A stretch of DNA of 13,440 bases, taken from positions 1 through 13,440 of the forward strand of contig JANRKT010000164.1 in the NCBI GenBank assembly GCA_033763355.1, written 5' to 3'. Made by a program: the position numbers and the translations under genes. Source of the DNA: JANRKT01 sp033763355. Its GTDB lineage: Bacteria; Bacteroidota; Bacteroidia; Chitinophagales; Chitinophagaceae. Below the pieces are notes generated by a model, which ran no database searches, had not been told where the DNA came from, and worked only from the letters and a program-made list of their open reading frames with translations. Positions 1 through 7,072 of the stretch are shown here, piece by piece (position 1 is the stretch's first letter; each line of letters begins with the position of its first letter).

Positions 1-192
1 GGCCTGATACCCAACCCCAGGCTGATTAATTACGACATCAAATGGCTGGGCCGCGGCGAAGCCTACCCGACCACCAAAATAAAAGACTATACTCCCAATG
101 ACAAAAGGCGCAGGGTAGTGTCTCTGATTTGGAATGTGTTGCCCGGCTCACTTTACATACAGGGGCTTGATACCGAAACGGAGACAGATTAG
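1..192 (+). CDS. 3' end of an unidentified protein gene
   Basis: An open frame runs from base 1 to a TAG stop at 190-192 and gives the last 63 residues of a protein whose start lies outside the window. The visible tail is basic and aromatic in its middle (residues such as KDYTPNDKRRR) and then hydrophobic (IWNVLPGSLYIQG), ending in an acidic TETETD. I do not recognise the family. The frame is supported by its uninterrupted length up to the edge and by codon use like that of the neighbouring genes. The next gene starts about 110 bases downstream on the same strand, so co-transcription is possible but not shown. A GC-rich hairpin follows at 233-249. Confidence 0.6.
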   Translation, partial: GLIPNPRLINYDIKWLGRGEAYPTTKIKDYTPNDKRRRVVSLIWNVLPGSLYIQGLDTETETD

Positions 193-232
193 GAAAGCCT
201 TTCTGAACATTTTATAGTTGCTTTCTGTAAAC

Positions 233-249
233 GGGGCCTCAATGGCCCC
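233..249 (+). other. GC-rich hairpin between genes
   Basis: GGGGCC at 233-238 and GGCCCC at 244-249 form a perfect 6-bp stem with a TCAAT loop. It lies about 40 bases after the stop of the first gene and 55 bases before the next probable start. No T-run follows it on either strand, so it is not a classical intrinsic terminator. It could act as an RNA 3' end or leader structure. Confidence 0.35.
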
Positions 250-303
250 TACCCGCTTTATGGTATTGTGCAGGGTTATTCTTTTTGCTACCTTTTGAAA
301 AAA

Positions 304-774
304 ATGAAAAGCATGAGAGCCCTGCCTCAGGTTTTCCACCGCCAGCTTACCCTTTTATTTTTCCTTTCTTCGCTGTTGCTCCAGCAATGCAGCACCGTGC
401 GACTGATACAGGAATACGATGAAGTGACAGACAGGAAAATCACTTCCCTCCAGGAAAAAACATCAAAATTTTTTGTGCAGATGGAGCGGCACATCGGTAA
501 ACCGGAAGCGGCATACGAAAATTTTATTCCGTTTTATGATGATGTAAAAACAGATATTAATGTACTGCAGGTAAGGACCAAAGCAATACCTAAAAGCGAT
601 ATAACACAGCAACAACTCACCTCATTGCTAAGCCAGATGGGTAACCTGGAAAAACTGCACCGCCTTGGCTTTAATTCATTTGAAGAACTTGTTCCTGCAA
701 AAAATGCCATTGAACAATCTTTTGCCGCCATACTGCAATTACAAATGGCGCTGAAGAACCGCATCAAAGTATAA
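304..774 (+). CDS. small putative lipoprotein, function unknown
   Basis: A 156-residue protein starting from the ATG at 304. The frame stays open upstream to a GTG at 268, but starting at 304 (or the ATG at 313) puts the basic residues directly before the hydrophobic stretch LTLLFFLSSLLL, as expected for a signal peptide. A cysteine follows (LLLQQC, residue 29). The two glutamines before it make this a poor lipobox, so lipid attachment is plausible but not certain. The mature part is almost entirely helix-forming and charged, with heptad-like leucines, and could form a coiled coil. The next gene begins 19 bases after its stop, which suggests a shared transcript. I do not recognise the family and assign no function. 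Confidence 0.65.
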   Translation: MKSMRALPQVFHRQLTLLFFLSSLLLQQCSTVRLIQEYDEVTDRKITSLQEKTSKFFVQMERHIGKPEAAYENFIPFYDDVKTDINVLQVRTKAIPKSDITQQQLTSLLSQMGNLEKLHRLGFNSFEELVPAKNAIEQSFAAILQLQMALKNRIKV

Positions 775-793
775 ACCATTTAAAAAGAAAACC

Positions 794-1132
794 ATGCCGG
801 TATCTGATATCAACTTTTCCGAACTTGTAAAAAACATGGCCAATGCTGCACAGGGTGCTTTAAAAAGCCATTGGAAAGACATCAAACCATTTGCTGAGCA
901 GCAACTGAAAAGTTTTGCCCAAAACATCAAGCTGATTGGCGAACTGAAACTGAAAGGAAAAATCACCGAAGAAAAAGCAAAACTCCATCTCGCTATTCAA
1001 AAAGAATCTGCCCGTACAGTATTGCTTACCATTGAAGGCATTGGTATTGTTGCGGCAGAAAACGCCATTAATGCCGCCATCTCCGTTGTAAAAACAACGG
1101 TTAACAAAGCCATTGGCTGGAGCCTGCTTTAG
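794..1132 (+). CDS. small helical protein, function unknown
   Basis: A 112-residue protein with no signal peptide. The N-terminal half is polar and helical. A short GKITEEKAK segment in the middle looks like a turn followed by a helix. The C-terminal 40 residues (from about TVLLTIEG to the end) are rich in Ala, Val, Ile and Gly with few charges, which fits an amphipathic or membrane-associated helix. It starts 19 bases after the lipoprotein gene at 304-774, so the two probably form a transcription unit, and the partner may be the best clue to its role. I do not recognise the family. The small size and absence of known motifs leave the product uncertain, but codon use resembles that of the neighbouring genes. 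Confidence 0.6.
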   Translation: MPVSDINFSELVKNMANAAQGALKSHWKDIKPFAEQQLKSFAQNIKLIGELKLKGKITEEKAKLHLAIQKESARTVLLTIEGIGIVAAENAINAAISVVKTTVNKAIGWSLL

Positions 1133-1177
1133 CAATACGGGCAAATCATTATTTTCACAGAACGAAAGTTAACCCGG

Positions 1178-1189
1178 GGCAATATTGCC
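1178..1189. other. perfect 12-bp palindrome upstream of the HAD gene
   Basis: GGCAATATTGCC is fully self-complementary. As RNA, the surrounding GGGGCA and TGCCTT could pair, using two G-U wobbles, around an AUAU loop, followed by only three T residues before GGG. It lies midway between the stop at 1132 and the start at 1241. It could be a regulator site or a weak terminator; nothing visible decides between these. Confidence 0.25.
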
Positions 1190-1222
1190 TTTGGGTATCT
1201 CTTTTCTGTTATCTGCAAAACC

Positions 1223-1227
1223 GGAGG
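1223..1227 (+). promoter_or_regulatory. GGAGG ribosome-binding-like motif before the HAD gene
   Basis: GGAGG lies 13 bases before the ATG at 1241. The spacing is longer than usual for a Shine-Dalgarno sequence, and most genes in this window have none, so its use is uncertain. It does agree with the chosen start. Confidence 0.35.
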
Positions 1228-1240
1228 AATCAAATACATC

Positions 1241-1852
1241 ATGGCGAAAATCAATACCATCATCTTTGATCTTGGCGGGGTTTTAATTGACTGGAACCCT
1301 AAATATGTTTATGAAAAAATATTCAGTTCTGCTGAAGAAATTAAATGGTTTTTTGATAACATCTGCACAGCAGACTGGAATGAAGAGCAGGATGCGGGCC
1401 GGCCGCTTCACGAAGCAACAGAATTACTCGTAAAACAATTTCCCCGGCACGAAGCCAACATCCGTGCCTATTACGACCGCTGGGAAGAAATGCTTGGCGG
1501 GCCGATTCATGAAACAGTAGAAATATTCCGAAAACTGAGACAAAATAAAAACAACAGGATTTTTGCTTTAACCAACTGGAGCGCCGAAACCTTTCCCGTT
1601 GCTTTGCAGAAATACGATTTCCTGCACTGGTTTGACGGCAGGGTGGTAAGCGGTGAAGAAAAAACCAGAAAACCCTTTCCTGTTATTTATAAAACTTTGA
1701 TAGAACGGTTTAGCATCAACCCTGCCGATGCACTATATACCGATGACAATGTAAGGAACCTGCACCCCGCAAAAGATTTGGGTATGTACACCATCCATTT
1801 TCAAAGCCCGCAGCAGTTTGCCAAAGAGCTTGGGCTCTTGGGAATTCTTTAG
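1241..1852 (+). CDS. HAD-superfamily phosphatase (YihX-like subfamily IA)
   Basis: A 203-residue cytoplasmic hydrolase of the haloacid dehalogenase superfamily. Motif I is IFDLGGVLIDW, with the nucleophile Asp10. Gly12 takes the place of the second aspartate of the usual DxD, as also occurs in E. coli YihX (FDLGNV). Motif II is LTNW with Thr111-Asn112, motif III is the lysine in TRKP (Lys144), and motif IV is the acidic pair in YTDDN (Asp168-Asp169). The helical cap lies between motifs I and II (roughly residues 18-95). Length matches YihX (199 residues), a sugar-phosphate phosphatase acting on glucose-1-phosphate. The substrate here cannot be read from sequence. It stands alone between genes of unknown function, which gives no pathway hint. 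Confidence 0.85.
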   Translation: MAKINTIIFDLGGVLIDWNPKYVYEKIFSSAEEIKWFFDNICTADWNEEQDAGRPLHEATELLVKQFPRHEANIRAYYDRWEEMLGGPIHETVEIFRKLRQNKNNRIFALTNWSAETFPVALQKYDFLHWFDGRVVSGEEKTRKPFPVIYKTLIERFSINPADALYTDDNVRNLHPAKDLGMYTIHFQSPQQFAKELGLLGIL

Positions 1853-1924
1853 CAGTATTCGTTAAAGTTTGGATAACTGTGATGGCATTTTTTTACATGG
1901 TATCTCTTTTGAGTCTATACCAGC

Positions 1925-1931
1925 AGGGAGG
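1925..1931 (+). promoter_or_regulatory. strong Shine-Dalgarno sequence fixing the lipoprotein start
   Basis: AGGGAGG ends 9 bases before the ATG at 1941. It is the best ribosome-binding site in the window, and it decides against the in-frame ATG at 1869, which would add 24 residues before the signal peptide. Confidence 0.65.
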
Positions 1932-1940
1932 AATTATATT

Positions 1941-3077
1941 ATGACAAACAGAATTGTACTCATTGCATTGATCGTTTCAGCATTTGCCATCATGGGCTGC
2001 AGCAGCAGCAACAAAGCAGTTTCTTACAACGAAGACAAGGTTTTTTACGAGAAACTGAAAAAATTTAAAAAGAAACCCCATGACGAATTGCTGAAAAAAG
2101 AAGTGGTTGCATTTTATGAACAGGCTGTTAAGCAGCACGAAGATAAAATAGCCGCTTACCGCTCAGGTTCTGAATTAAGCAGGTATGACAGGATTATTTC
2201 AGAATACAACTCGCTGCAATGGCTGGGTGATTTAATCCGCGGTTCCGTAGCAAACAACCTGGTCAAAACAATCAATTATTACCAGGTAATTCAGCTTACC
2301 AAAGAAGAAGCGGCAGCAGCATATTACAATGCAGGGCTTGATTATCTTGATAAGGAAGAAAGGGAAGACGTCAAAAAAGCCTATAATGCTTTTAAGAAAA
2401 CCGGTCAGTATGTGAGCAATTACAAAGACGCTGCACGTAAAATGCAGGAGGCTTATGACAGGAGCATCGTCAACATTGTGATTAACCCCATTCGTGACAA
2501 CAATTTATTTTTTACCAATTGGAACACCAGTTTCAGAAACGACCGTTTACAGGAATCTTTGGTAAGGGACCTGGGCGGGCAGTATGCCAGCACTGTTCCG
2601 GCAAGATTTTATACTGATTGGGAAGCAAGAAGGAATAATATCAGCGCAGACTGGGTTGTTGACCTTAGCTGGAATAACCTCTATGTTCCTCAACCTTCAA
2701 CCAACAGGTATAGCAGGAATGTTTCCAAAAATATACAAACCGGAACAGATACTTCGGGAAAGCCCGTTTACAAAACGGTTTATGCCACATTACAGGTTAC
2801 CAGAAGGTTCTTTAATGCAAATGGTGAAATGGAATACCGTATAACAGAAACAGGATCCGGAAAAAACATTGGATGGAACAGGCTAAACGCAGATTATAAC
2901 TGGCAGGAAGAATATGCAAGCTATACCGGCGACTCAAGGGCTTTGGACAGTGCGGACTGGGCATTGATCAATAATACGAACTACAGGATGCCAAACAGGG
3001 AGGATATAGTTGAAGAAATGTTCAGAAGGATCTATCCTGACCTCAGAAACAGGATACGTAACGAAGCAGACTGGTAA
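1941..3077 (+). CDS. uncharacterised lipoprotein with helical-repeat region
   Basis: A 378-residue exported lipoprotein. The signal peptide is clear: MTNR, a hydrophobic core, then the lipobox AIMGC with Cys20 as the lipid-carrying residue. The ATG at 1941 is chosen over the in-frame ATG at 1869 because of the strong Shine-Dalgarno at 1925-1931 and because it places the signal at the N-terminus. Residues about 30-110 are charged helices. Residues about 118-180 resemble tetratricopeptide-type helix pairs (AYYNAGLDYL, then AYNAFKKTGQY). From about residue 180 the character changes to a beta-rich domain with many Trp, Tyr and Asn residues (such as DWVVDLSWNNLYV and YASYTGDSRALDSADW). No Lys/Asp-rich surface-export signal follows Cys20, so a periplasm-facing location is as likely as the cell surface. 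I do not recognise the family. A hairpin terminator follows 22 bases after the stop. Confidence 0.75.
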   Translation: MTNRIVLIALIVSAFAIMGCSSSNKAVSYNEDKVFYEKLKKFKKKPHDELLKKEVVAFYEQAVKQHEDKIAAYRSGSELSRYDRIISEYNSLQWLGDLIRGSVANNLVKTINYYQVIQLTKEEAAAAYYNAGLDYLDKEEREDVKKAYNAFKKTGQYVSNYKDAARKMQEAYDRSIVNIVINPIRDNNLFFTNWNTSFRNDRLQESLVRDLGGQYASTVPARFYTDWEARRNNISADWVVDLSWNNLYVPQPSTNRYSRNVSKNIQTGTDTSGKPVYKTVYATLQVTRRFFNANGEMEYRITETGSGKNIGWNRLNADYNWQEEYASYTGDSRALDSADWALINNTNYRMPNREDIVEEMFRRIYPDLRNRIRNEADW

Positions 3078-3099
3078 ACCAATCAATGAAAACAATAAT

Positions 3100-3133
3100 A
3101 CCCCATTTTGCAATAATGCAGGATGGGGTTTTT
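3100..3133 (+). terminator. intrinsic terminator between convergent genes
   Basis: Bases 3100-3112 pair with 3117-3129 to give a 13-bp RNA stem around an AUAA loop, followed by TTTTT at 3129-3133. On the plus strand two of the pairs are G-U wobbles (3107-3122 and 3108-3121). On the minus strand those same positions become A-C mismatches and the following tract is less T-rich (TATTATTGTTTT), so the signal should work best for the plus-strand lipoprotein gene and less well for feoB, whose stop codon lies at 3132-3134. Confidence 0.8.
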
Positions 3134-5252
3134 ATTTAAACAACTGGTAAATGAGCAGGCTGGTTAAATATGCAAGCACCGTCATATATACCAGCTGAAT
3201 CAGCGGCCACTTCCAGCTCCGGGTTTCCCGCTTTACTACTGCAAGTGTGCTCATGCATTGCATGGCAAGCAGATAAAATACCATTAATGACAGCCCTGAA
3301 GCAAGCGTATAAACTTTAGACCCATCCGGTTTAACAGCCGACCCCATCTTTTGCCTCAGCGGCAGGGTGTTCGATTCAGCATCTTCGCCTACGCTATAGA
3401 GTGTCGCCATCGTTCCCACAAAAACCTCCCGTGCAGCAAAAGATGTAACCAGTGCAATGCCGATTTTCCAGTCGTAGCCGAGTGGTTCAATAACAGGTTC
3501 AATGCTCCTTCCCAAAATACCGGCATAGGAATTTTCAAGCAGTTTTGCTTTTTTCTCAGCATTGAGTGCTGCTGCATTTGCCGGTTGCTGTTTTATTTGT
3601 TCAGTATAATCACGTCTTATTGAATCCCTTTTCTCCTGCGGACCGAAAGAACTTAATGCCCAAAGCAAAAGCGATATTACCATAATTACCTTACCCGCAT
3701 CCACCACAAAAATCTTTGCCTTTTGTATCATGGTAAGCAATATGTTTTTCCATCTTGGCTGACGATATACCGGTAACTCAAGTATAAAAAAGCTTTTTTC
3801 CTTTATCCTGATAAACCATTTCATAATGAAGGCTACCAATAGCCCCATGAAAAGGCCAAGCAGGTAAAGCCCCATCATTACAAGGCCCTGCAAACCCAGG
3901 AAACCAAGAAAATATTTTTTGGGTATAACCAATGCAATAAGAATAGTAAATACCGGCAACCTTGCGCTGCAACTCATCAATGGTGTAATCATAATGGTGA
4001 GCAGCCGCTCTTTGCGGTTTTCAATATTTCTTGCGCTCATAATAGCCGGGACTGCACAGGCAAACCCGCTTATCATCGGCATAACACTTTTTCCGTTAAG
4101 TCCCACTTTACGCATCAATCTGTCGGTTAAAAAACTGATGCGGGCCATGTAGCCTGTATCTTCCAGTATGGTGATCAGCCCGAATAAGATCATGATTTGA
4201 GGAACAAAAACAAGAATACCGCTAAGGCCGGCAAGCACACCATTAACCAGCAGGTTGCTGAACCAGTTTTCAGGCATAATGCCCGAAAGCCAGTCGCTTA
4301 AATTTCCGAATGCCCATTCAATGGCATTCATGGGGTATTCGGCCACCCAAAAAATACTTTGAAAAAGCAGGAACAATACAGTCAGTAAAATAAGATAGCC
4401 CCATACACGGTGTAAAAGAATGCCGTCAATCTTTTCGGTAAACGCCTGCCGCTTTTCCGGGGTGGTTTCTTCAACCGCAGTTTTTACAATCTGGTTGATG
4501 CGTACATAACGCTGTAATATCTCATCTGCCTGCACCCTTGTGTGGCTGAATTTATTGCTGATCTCAATATTTTCTATTTGTTCCTGTTTCACCGGGTCCA
4601 GGTCAAAAGACTCGTGGTTGATGAGGTAATGAATGGCGGAGTAACTGCTCAGCTCAGGAAAGATTTCCTTTATCTGCTCAACCGGTTTGGAGGCAAGGTT
4701 GCTGTTGCTGATAAATTCGCCAGCAGGAACCTTTTTACTGACCGACACCGTTTCCTCAATAATTTTTATCAGTTGCTGGATGCCTTTGCCTAATCTCGGG
4801 TTAATGGTAACAACAGGTACGCCGAGGGCCCCCTGCAATTCCCCTGCATCTACTTTTATCCCTTTTTTCTTTGCAAGGTCTGCCATGGTTAAGGCCACCA
4901 CCACAGGAATGTTCAGGTCAATTACCTGTGAAGCAAGCAGCAGGTTTCTCCTCAGGTTGCTTGCATCAGCTACTACAATAACCACGTCAACCTTATCGTC
5001 CTTTCCGGGGTTCATTAACATGCGGTAAGTAACCCATTCATCTTCCCTGCGGGGATAAAGACTGTAACTACCCGGCAAATCAATAACTGTTGCTTTTAAT
5101 TCCTTTGAAATATTCAGCACCCCCGTTTTCTTTTCAACAGTAACACCAGGAAAATTTCCTACTTTCTGGTTCAGCCCCGTTAGAGAATTAAAGAGGGAGC
5201 TTTTCCCGCTATTGGGGTTACCTGCAAGGGCAATATGTATGTGATTCTTCAA
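3132..5252 (-). CDS. feoB: ferrous iron transport protein B (GTPase plus permease)
   Basis: A 706-residue inner-membrane Fe(II) importer. The N-terminal G domain shows the P-loop GNPNSGKS (residues 11-18), the G2 threonine in FPGVTVEKK (Thr38), G3 DLPGS (58-62) and G4 TMAD (122-125). G4 has Thr where Asn is usual in FeoB, an allowed variant in the (N/T)KxD motif. A helical segment leads into the permease from about residue 285, with repeated hydrophobic segments and the two conserved cysteine motifs GFACAVPA (Cys399) and MSCSARLP (Cys428). The frame is open to an ATG at 5294, but a TAnnTTTG promoter motif lies inside that extension, and the TTG at 5252 gives the usual FeoB beginning KNHIHIALAGNP. 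I therefore chose the TTG. No feoA or feoC is adjacent. The gene appears monocistronic, divergent from the peptidase gene. Confidence 0.93.
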   Translation of the reverse strand: MKNHIHIALAGNPNSGKSSLFNSLTGLNQKVGNFPGVTVEKKTGVLNISKELKATVIDLPGSYSLYPRREDEWVTYRMLMNPGKDDKVDVVIVVADASNLRRNLLLASQVIDLNIPVVVALTMADLAKKKGIKVDAGELQGALGVPVVTINPRLGKGIQQLIKIIEETVSVSKKVPAGEFISNSNLASKPVEQIKEIFPELSSYSAIHYLINHESFDLDPVKQEQIENIEISNKFSHTRVQADEILQRYVRINQIVKTAVEETTPEKRQAFTEKIDGILLHRVWGYLILLTVLFLLFQSIFWVAEYPMNAIEWAFGNLSDWLSGIMPENWFSNLLVNGVLAGLSGILVFVPQIMILFGLITILEDTGYMARISFLTDRLMRKVGLNGKSVMPMISGFACAVPAIMSARNIENRKERLLTIMITPLMSCSARLPVFTILIALVIPKKYFLGFLGLQGLVMMGLYLLGLFMGLLVAFIMKWFIRIKEKSFFILELPVYRQPRWKNILLTMIQKAKIFVVDAGKVIMVISLLLWALSSFGPQEKRDSIRRDYTEQIKQQPANAAALNAEKKAKLLENSYAGILGRSIEPVIEPLGYDWKIGIALVTSFAAREVFVGTMATLYSVGEDAESNTLPLRQKMGSAVKPDGSKVYTLASGLSLMVFYLLAMQCMSTLAVVKRETRSWKWPLIQLVYMTVLAYLTSLLIYQLFK

Positions 5253-5271
5253 ATGTTTCCGGTCAAGTCTG

Positions 5272-5279
5272 CAAAAATA
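5272..5279 (-). promoter_or_regulatory. candidate -7 box for feoB (TATTTTTG)
   Basis: The minus strand reads TATTTTTG, an exact match to the Bacteroidota sigma -7 consensus TAnnTTTG, followed by C. It lies about 20 bases before the TTG chosen as the feoB start, which would give a very short leader. I see no clear TTG -33 element at the expected distance, so the call rests on the -7 match and position. Confidence 0.5.
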
Positions 5280-5351
5280 AAGAGTGCGTGGCATTGGCCG
5301 GTTACGAAAGGAGTAAAAAGGCGTTACCGGGCGATTTTAATGAATATTTTT

Positions 5352-5379
5352 ATAAAATATAAACCGCAAAATATTTTAT
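5352..5379. promoter_or_regulatory. AT-rich dyad in the feoB/peptidase divergent region
   Basis: ATAAAATAT at 5352-5360 and ATATTTTAT at 5371-5379 form a perfect 9-bp inverted repeat around a 10-base spacer. It lies just upstream of the peptidase promoter motif and about 70 bases upstream of the feoB one. Its symmetry would suit a dimeric regulator, possibly an iron-responsive one given feoB, but it does not match a known Fur box, and AT-rich DNA produces such repeats easily. Confidence 0.3.
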
Positions 5380-5392
5380 CCCTGTTAGCCTG

Positions 5393-5400
5393 TAACTTTA
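5393..5400 (+). promoter_or_regulatory. candidate -7 box for the M28 peptidase cluster (TAACTTTA)
   Basis: TAACTTTA followed by C matches TAnnTTTG at all but the last base. It sits 27 bases before the ATG at 5428, a distance like that of the other candidate promoters in this window. It would drive the peptidase and the two small genes after it. Confidence 0.4.
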
Positions 5401-5427
5401 CGCCCCAAAGCATGTACCTCTACCAGC

Positions 5428-7071
5428 ATGAAACACATCATTTTTTTTCTTTTCCTCTCCCAGATTGCTTTTGCGCAAAAACTTAAAAAGGCAGACCGGG
5501 CTATTGCAGATAACCTTAAAAGCCATGTCAGTTATCTTGCCGCAGATAAATTAGAAGGCCGCCGTGCAGGGACTGAAGGTGAAAAAATGGCCTATGAATA
5601 CATCAGCAATGAGTTTAAAAAATGCGGACTGGATACAAAAGGAGAAGGGAAAAGCTATCTCCAGTCATTCCAGATTGATGACGGGAAACAAATTATGCCG
5701 GGTACTTATTTTTTTGTGAACGGGAACGAGTTAAAAAGCGGGCAGGATTTTTTTCCGTTCTCAACAAGTCCCAATTCAAAAGTTCTTGAAGCTGCCGTTT
5801 CCGTTTCCCTTTCTGAAAGCAACCTGCCCTGGTTTAAAGATATCGGCGATGCACTTATGAACAACCAGGGCAACCCCCATTTTGATATTAAAGAACACAT
5901 CCGGAGCGAAGTAAAGAATGCGGCTGCAAAAGGGGCCACGGCTTTAATTTTATTTAACTCCTCCTCTGTAAGTGATAATATAAAGTTTGAACCGAAGGAT
6001 AAATCAGGAACAACCGCTATTCCGGTTGTGTACCTCACCCCTTCAGCAAAAGAAAAATTCTTTAAAGATGAATCGGCCGCCTACGACATTAAATTAAAGA
6101 TTGAGCTTGGCGATAAAAAAAGGCAGGCGCATAATGTAGCGGGGTACATTAATAACAATGCTTCAACAACTGTTATCATCGGCGCCCATTATGACCACCT
6201 TGGTTATGGTGAAGACGGAAACTCCATGTTACGCACAGGCGAAAAGCTGATACACAACGGGGCCGACGACAATGCCAGCGGTACTGCCGCTTTGATAGAA
6301 CTGGCTAAAATGCTCAAAAAGTCAAAATTAAAAAACAACAATTACCTGTTTCTTGCTTTTTCAGGCGAAGAACTTGGTTTGTACGGTTCTAAATACTTTA
6401 CAGAAAACCCGACTGTTGAACTGCGTTCGGCCAATTACATGATCAATATGGATATGGTGGGCCGATTAAACGACAGTTCAAAAACGGTAACCATAAGCGG
6501 CTTTGGAACTTCGCCGCTTTGGGGTGAAATAATAAAACCGGGAAAGAATACTTCCTTTAACATACGTATTGACTCCAGCGGAACTGGCCCCAGCGACCAC
6601 ACTTCTTTTTACAGAAAAGATATTCCTGTTTTATTCTTCTTTACAGGTTTGCATACGGATTATCACAAACCTTCTGATGATTCAGATAAAATAAACTATC
6701 CCGGCGAACTTCTGATAGTGAAATACATTTACAGCCTGCTTACCGAAGTTGACAAAAGAAAAAACAAACTGGCCTTTACCAAAACAAGGGAACAGCAAAC
6801 CACTACCAGTGCAAGGTTCTCTGTAAGCATGGGCATCATGCCTGATTATACATTCAGCGGGGCGGGGGTTAGAGTGGATGGCGTGAGCGATGGGCGGCCT
6901 GCGCAAAAAGCAGGAATAAAAGCGGGGGATGTGGTTACACAATTGGGCGACTACAAAGTAACATCAGTAGAAACCTATATGCAGGCGCTGGGCAAGTTTA
7001 AAAAAGGCGACAGTGCTAATGTAAAAGTGAAAAGAGGAAGCGACGAACTTTTATTTGAGATAACTTTTTAG
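5428..7071 (+). CDS. secreted M28-family zinc metallopeptidase with PDZ domain
   Basis: A 547-residue exported peptidase. A signal peptide ends at IAFA (residue 16), giving a mature start at Gln17. Residues about 90-230 form an insert resembling a PA (protease-associated) domain. The catalytic M28 domain carries all the expected zinc-site motifs: AHYDH (His254, Asp256), GADDNASG (bridging Asp281), SGEELG (catalytic Glu314, ligand Glu315), NMDMVG (Asp342) and TDYHKPSD (His413). These are the equivalents of the co-catalytic di-zinc site of Streptomyces griseus aminopeptidase. A PDZ domain follows from about residue 465, including SDGRPAQKAGIKAGDVV. The likely role is aminopeptidase-type digestion of peptides in the periplasm or outside the cell; the exact substrate is unknown. 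The next gene starts one base after its TAG, so the two are almost certainly co-transcribed. Confidence 0.93.
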   Translation: MKHIIFFLFLSQIAFAQKLKKADRAIADNLKSHVSYLAADKLEGRRAGTEGEKMAYEYISNEFKKCGLDTKGEGKSYLQSFQIDDGKQIMPGTYFFVNGNELKSGQDFFPFSTSPNSKVLEAAVSVSLSESNLPWFKDIGDALMNNQGNPHFDIKEHIRSEVKNAAAKGATALILFNSSSVSDNIKFEPKDKSGTTAIPVVYLTPSAKEKFFKDESAAYDIKLKIELGDKKRQAHNVAGYINNNASTTVIIGAHYDHLGYGEDGNSMLRTGEKLIHNGADDNASGTAALIELAKMLKKSKLKNNNYLFLAFSGEELGLYGSKYFTENPTVELRSANYMINMDMVGRLNDSSKTVTISGFGTSPLWGEIIKPGKNTSFNIRIDSSGTGPSDHTSFYRKDIPVLFFFTGLHTDYHKPSDDSDKINYPGELLIVKYIYSLLTEVDKRKNKLAFTKTREQQTTTSARFSVSMGIMPDYTFSGAGVRVDGVSDGRPAQKAGIKAGDVVTQLGDYKVTSVETYMQALGKFKKGDSANVKVKRGSDELLFEITF

Positions 7072-7072
7072 T

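Noticed and set aside
268..303. GTG start for the small putative lipoprotein
   Set aside because: The ATG at 304 gives a normal signal peptide with the basic residues at its start; the GTG adds 12 residues without family or motif support.
1824..1839. 6-bp hairpin AAGAGC-TTGG-GCTCTT at the end of the HAD gene as a terminator
   Set aside because: It lies inside the coding region and the following T-run is short and interrupted.
1869..1940. 24-residue N-terminal extension of the 378-residue lipoprotein from an ATG at 1869
   Set aside because: It would bury the signal peptide, and the ATG at 1941 has a strong Shine-Dalgarno sequence.
3351..3623. Plus-strand open frame opposite feoB
   Set aside because: It lies entirely inside a clear feoB reading frame and encodes no recognisable protein; the same holds for frames opposite selU, rho and ldhA.
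4830..4900. Loss of GTPase function in FeoB because the G4 motif is TMAD rather than NMxD
   Set aside because: Threonine is an accepted alternative in the (N/T)KxD position, and the other G motifs are intact.
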